Source: an uncultured Cyclobacteriaceae bacterium
Lineage (GTDB): Bacteria; Bacteroidota; Bacteroidia; Cytophagales; Cyclobacteriaceae
Reading direction: 5' to 3'
DNA: 64,000 bases
NCBI GenBank assembly: GCA_943788235.1
Contig: CALSPM010000002.1
Coordinates: 186,001 to 250,000 of the forward strand
Both the position numbers and the translations under genes were made by a program. Of this stretch, positions 63,899 through 64,000 are shown one piece after another (the first letter of the stretch is position 1; each line of letters opens with the position of its first letter). The notes below the pieces were generated by a model. The model saw only the letters and a program-made list of their open reading frames with translations. It was not told where the DNA came from and made no database searches.

Positions 63899-64000
63899 TT
63901 ACTCGGGTGAGCCAATGTTTTTTTTCAAGTCTCTCACTTCTAGTGAAAGATCTGCCACCAGTTCCTTTAAAGAGGCGTTCTCACCTTTTAATTCTTGAAC
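63899..64000 (-). CDS. IS3-family OrfA, C-terminal end (5' part outside window)
   Basis: The minus strand from the window edge reads VQELKGENASLKELVADLSL, then EVRDLKKNIGSPE and a TAA at 63899-63901. This is the leucine-zipper end of IS3-type OrfA ('EN..LK.L.aDL.L....LK'). The start lies beyond base 64000. Confidence 0.85.
   Translation of the reverse strand, partial: VQELKGENASLKELVADLSLEVRDLKKNIGSPE
63918..63925 (-). promoter_or_regulatory. A8 slippery site for -1 programmed frameshift (OrfA to OrfB)
   Basis: Eight A on the minus strand within the OrfA codons TTG AAA AAA AAC. A -1 slip gives LKKKHWLTRVKRKKYMHYSQ, which runs directly into OrfB. The run and the phase are exactly those of IS3-family programmed frameshifting. 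Confidence 0.75.

Larger units (their letters stand above)
62869..64000 (-). mobile_element. IS3-family insertion sequence (incomplete in window)
   Basis: OrfB with an rve/DDE catalytic domain, and an OrfA end in a frame one base away, are joined by an A8 slippery run on the minus strand. The likely outer end reads TGTCGTCAAATAAAAGTGGA from 62869, 53 bp past the OrfB stop, a TG-starting terminus as in IS3 elements. The other end lies beyond base 64000, so neither the terminal inverted repeats nor a target duplication can be checked here. Confidence 0.8.

Overview
The window is about 64 kb of low-GC DNA from a Bacteroidota chromosome. The evidence is two PorP/SprF-type outer-membrane proteins, huge secreted proteins ending in the gliding-motility-associated (type B) C-terminal domain used by the type IX secretion system (T9SS), many lipoproteins, Bacteroidota-type -7 promoter boxes (TAnnTTTG), and the gene run miaB, sigma-54 regulator, lptE, TPR protein, secG, groES, groEL. 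I cannot fix the family; a gliding or surface-active Saprospiria- or Cytophagia-like organism would fit.

Region by region. 1-7693 (minus strand) is a housekeeping block: groEL (cut by the window edge), groES, secG, a TPR-tailed protein, lptE, a sigma-54 activator, miaB and a YceI-like lipoprotein. 7738-8602 (plus) holds a gamma-class carbonic anhydrase and a small four-helix membrane protein. 8606-33209 (minus) is a T9SS surface-adhesin island: a PorP/SprF protein, a SprB-like giant of about 6,100 codons broken into two reading frames at about 22,500, an FG-GAP/Ig-like secreted protein, and a second PorP/SprF protein with a SPOR tail.

33407-44994 (plus) has an outer-membrane barrel protein and then a tight five-gene run: a nucleotide-transporter-like/HEAT/cNMP-binding protein, a triple TIR/DUF4062-like protein, an nSTAND1 NTPase with a transmembrane helix, coiled coil and WD40 propeller, an outer-membrane barrel and a lipoprotein. 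This reads as one envelope-spanning sensing or defence system and is the best candidate here for an undescribed system. 45171-48449 (minus) has an acyltransferase, an outer-membrane protein and a bile-acid:sodium-symporter-family protein.

48658-62526 is an accessory region: surface lipoproteins (three related proteins with a DUF1566/Lcl-like C-terminal domain, two of them broken), an HExxH lipoprotein, DUF2891, a voltage-gated-type K+ channel, an SRPBCC protein, unknown lipoproteins, long gene-free stretches, and at least four decayed genes. The window ends in an IS3-family insertion sequence (62.87 kb to beyond the edge).

No rRNA, tRNA or CRISPR was seen. All family names come from motif recognition by eye, not from database searches.
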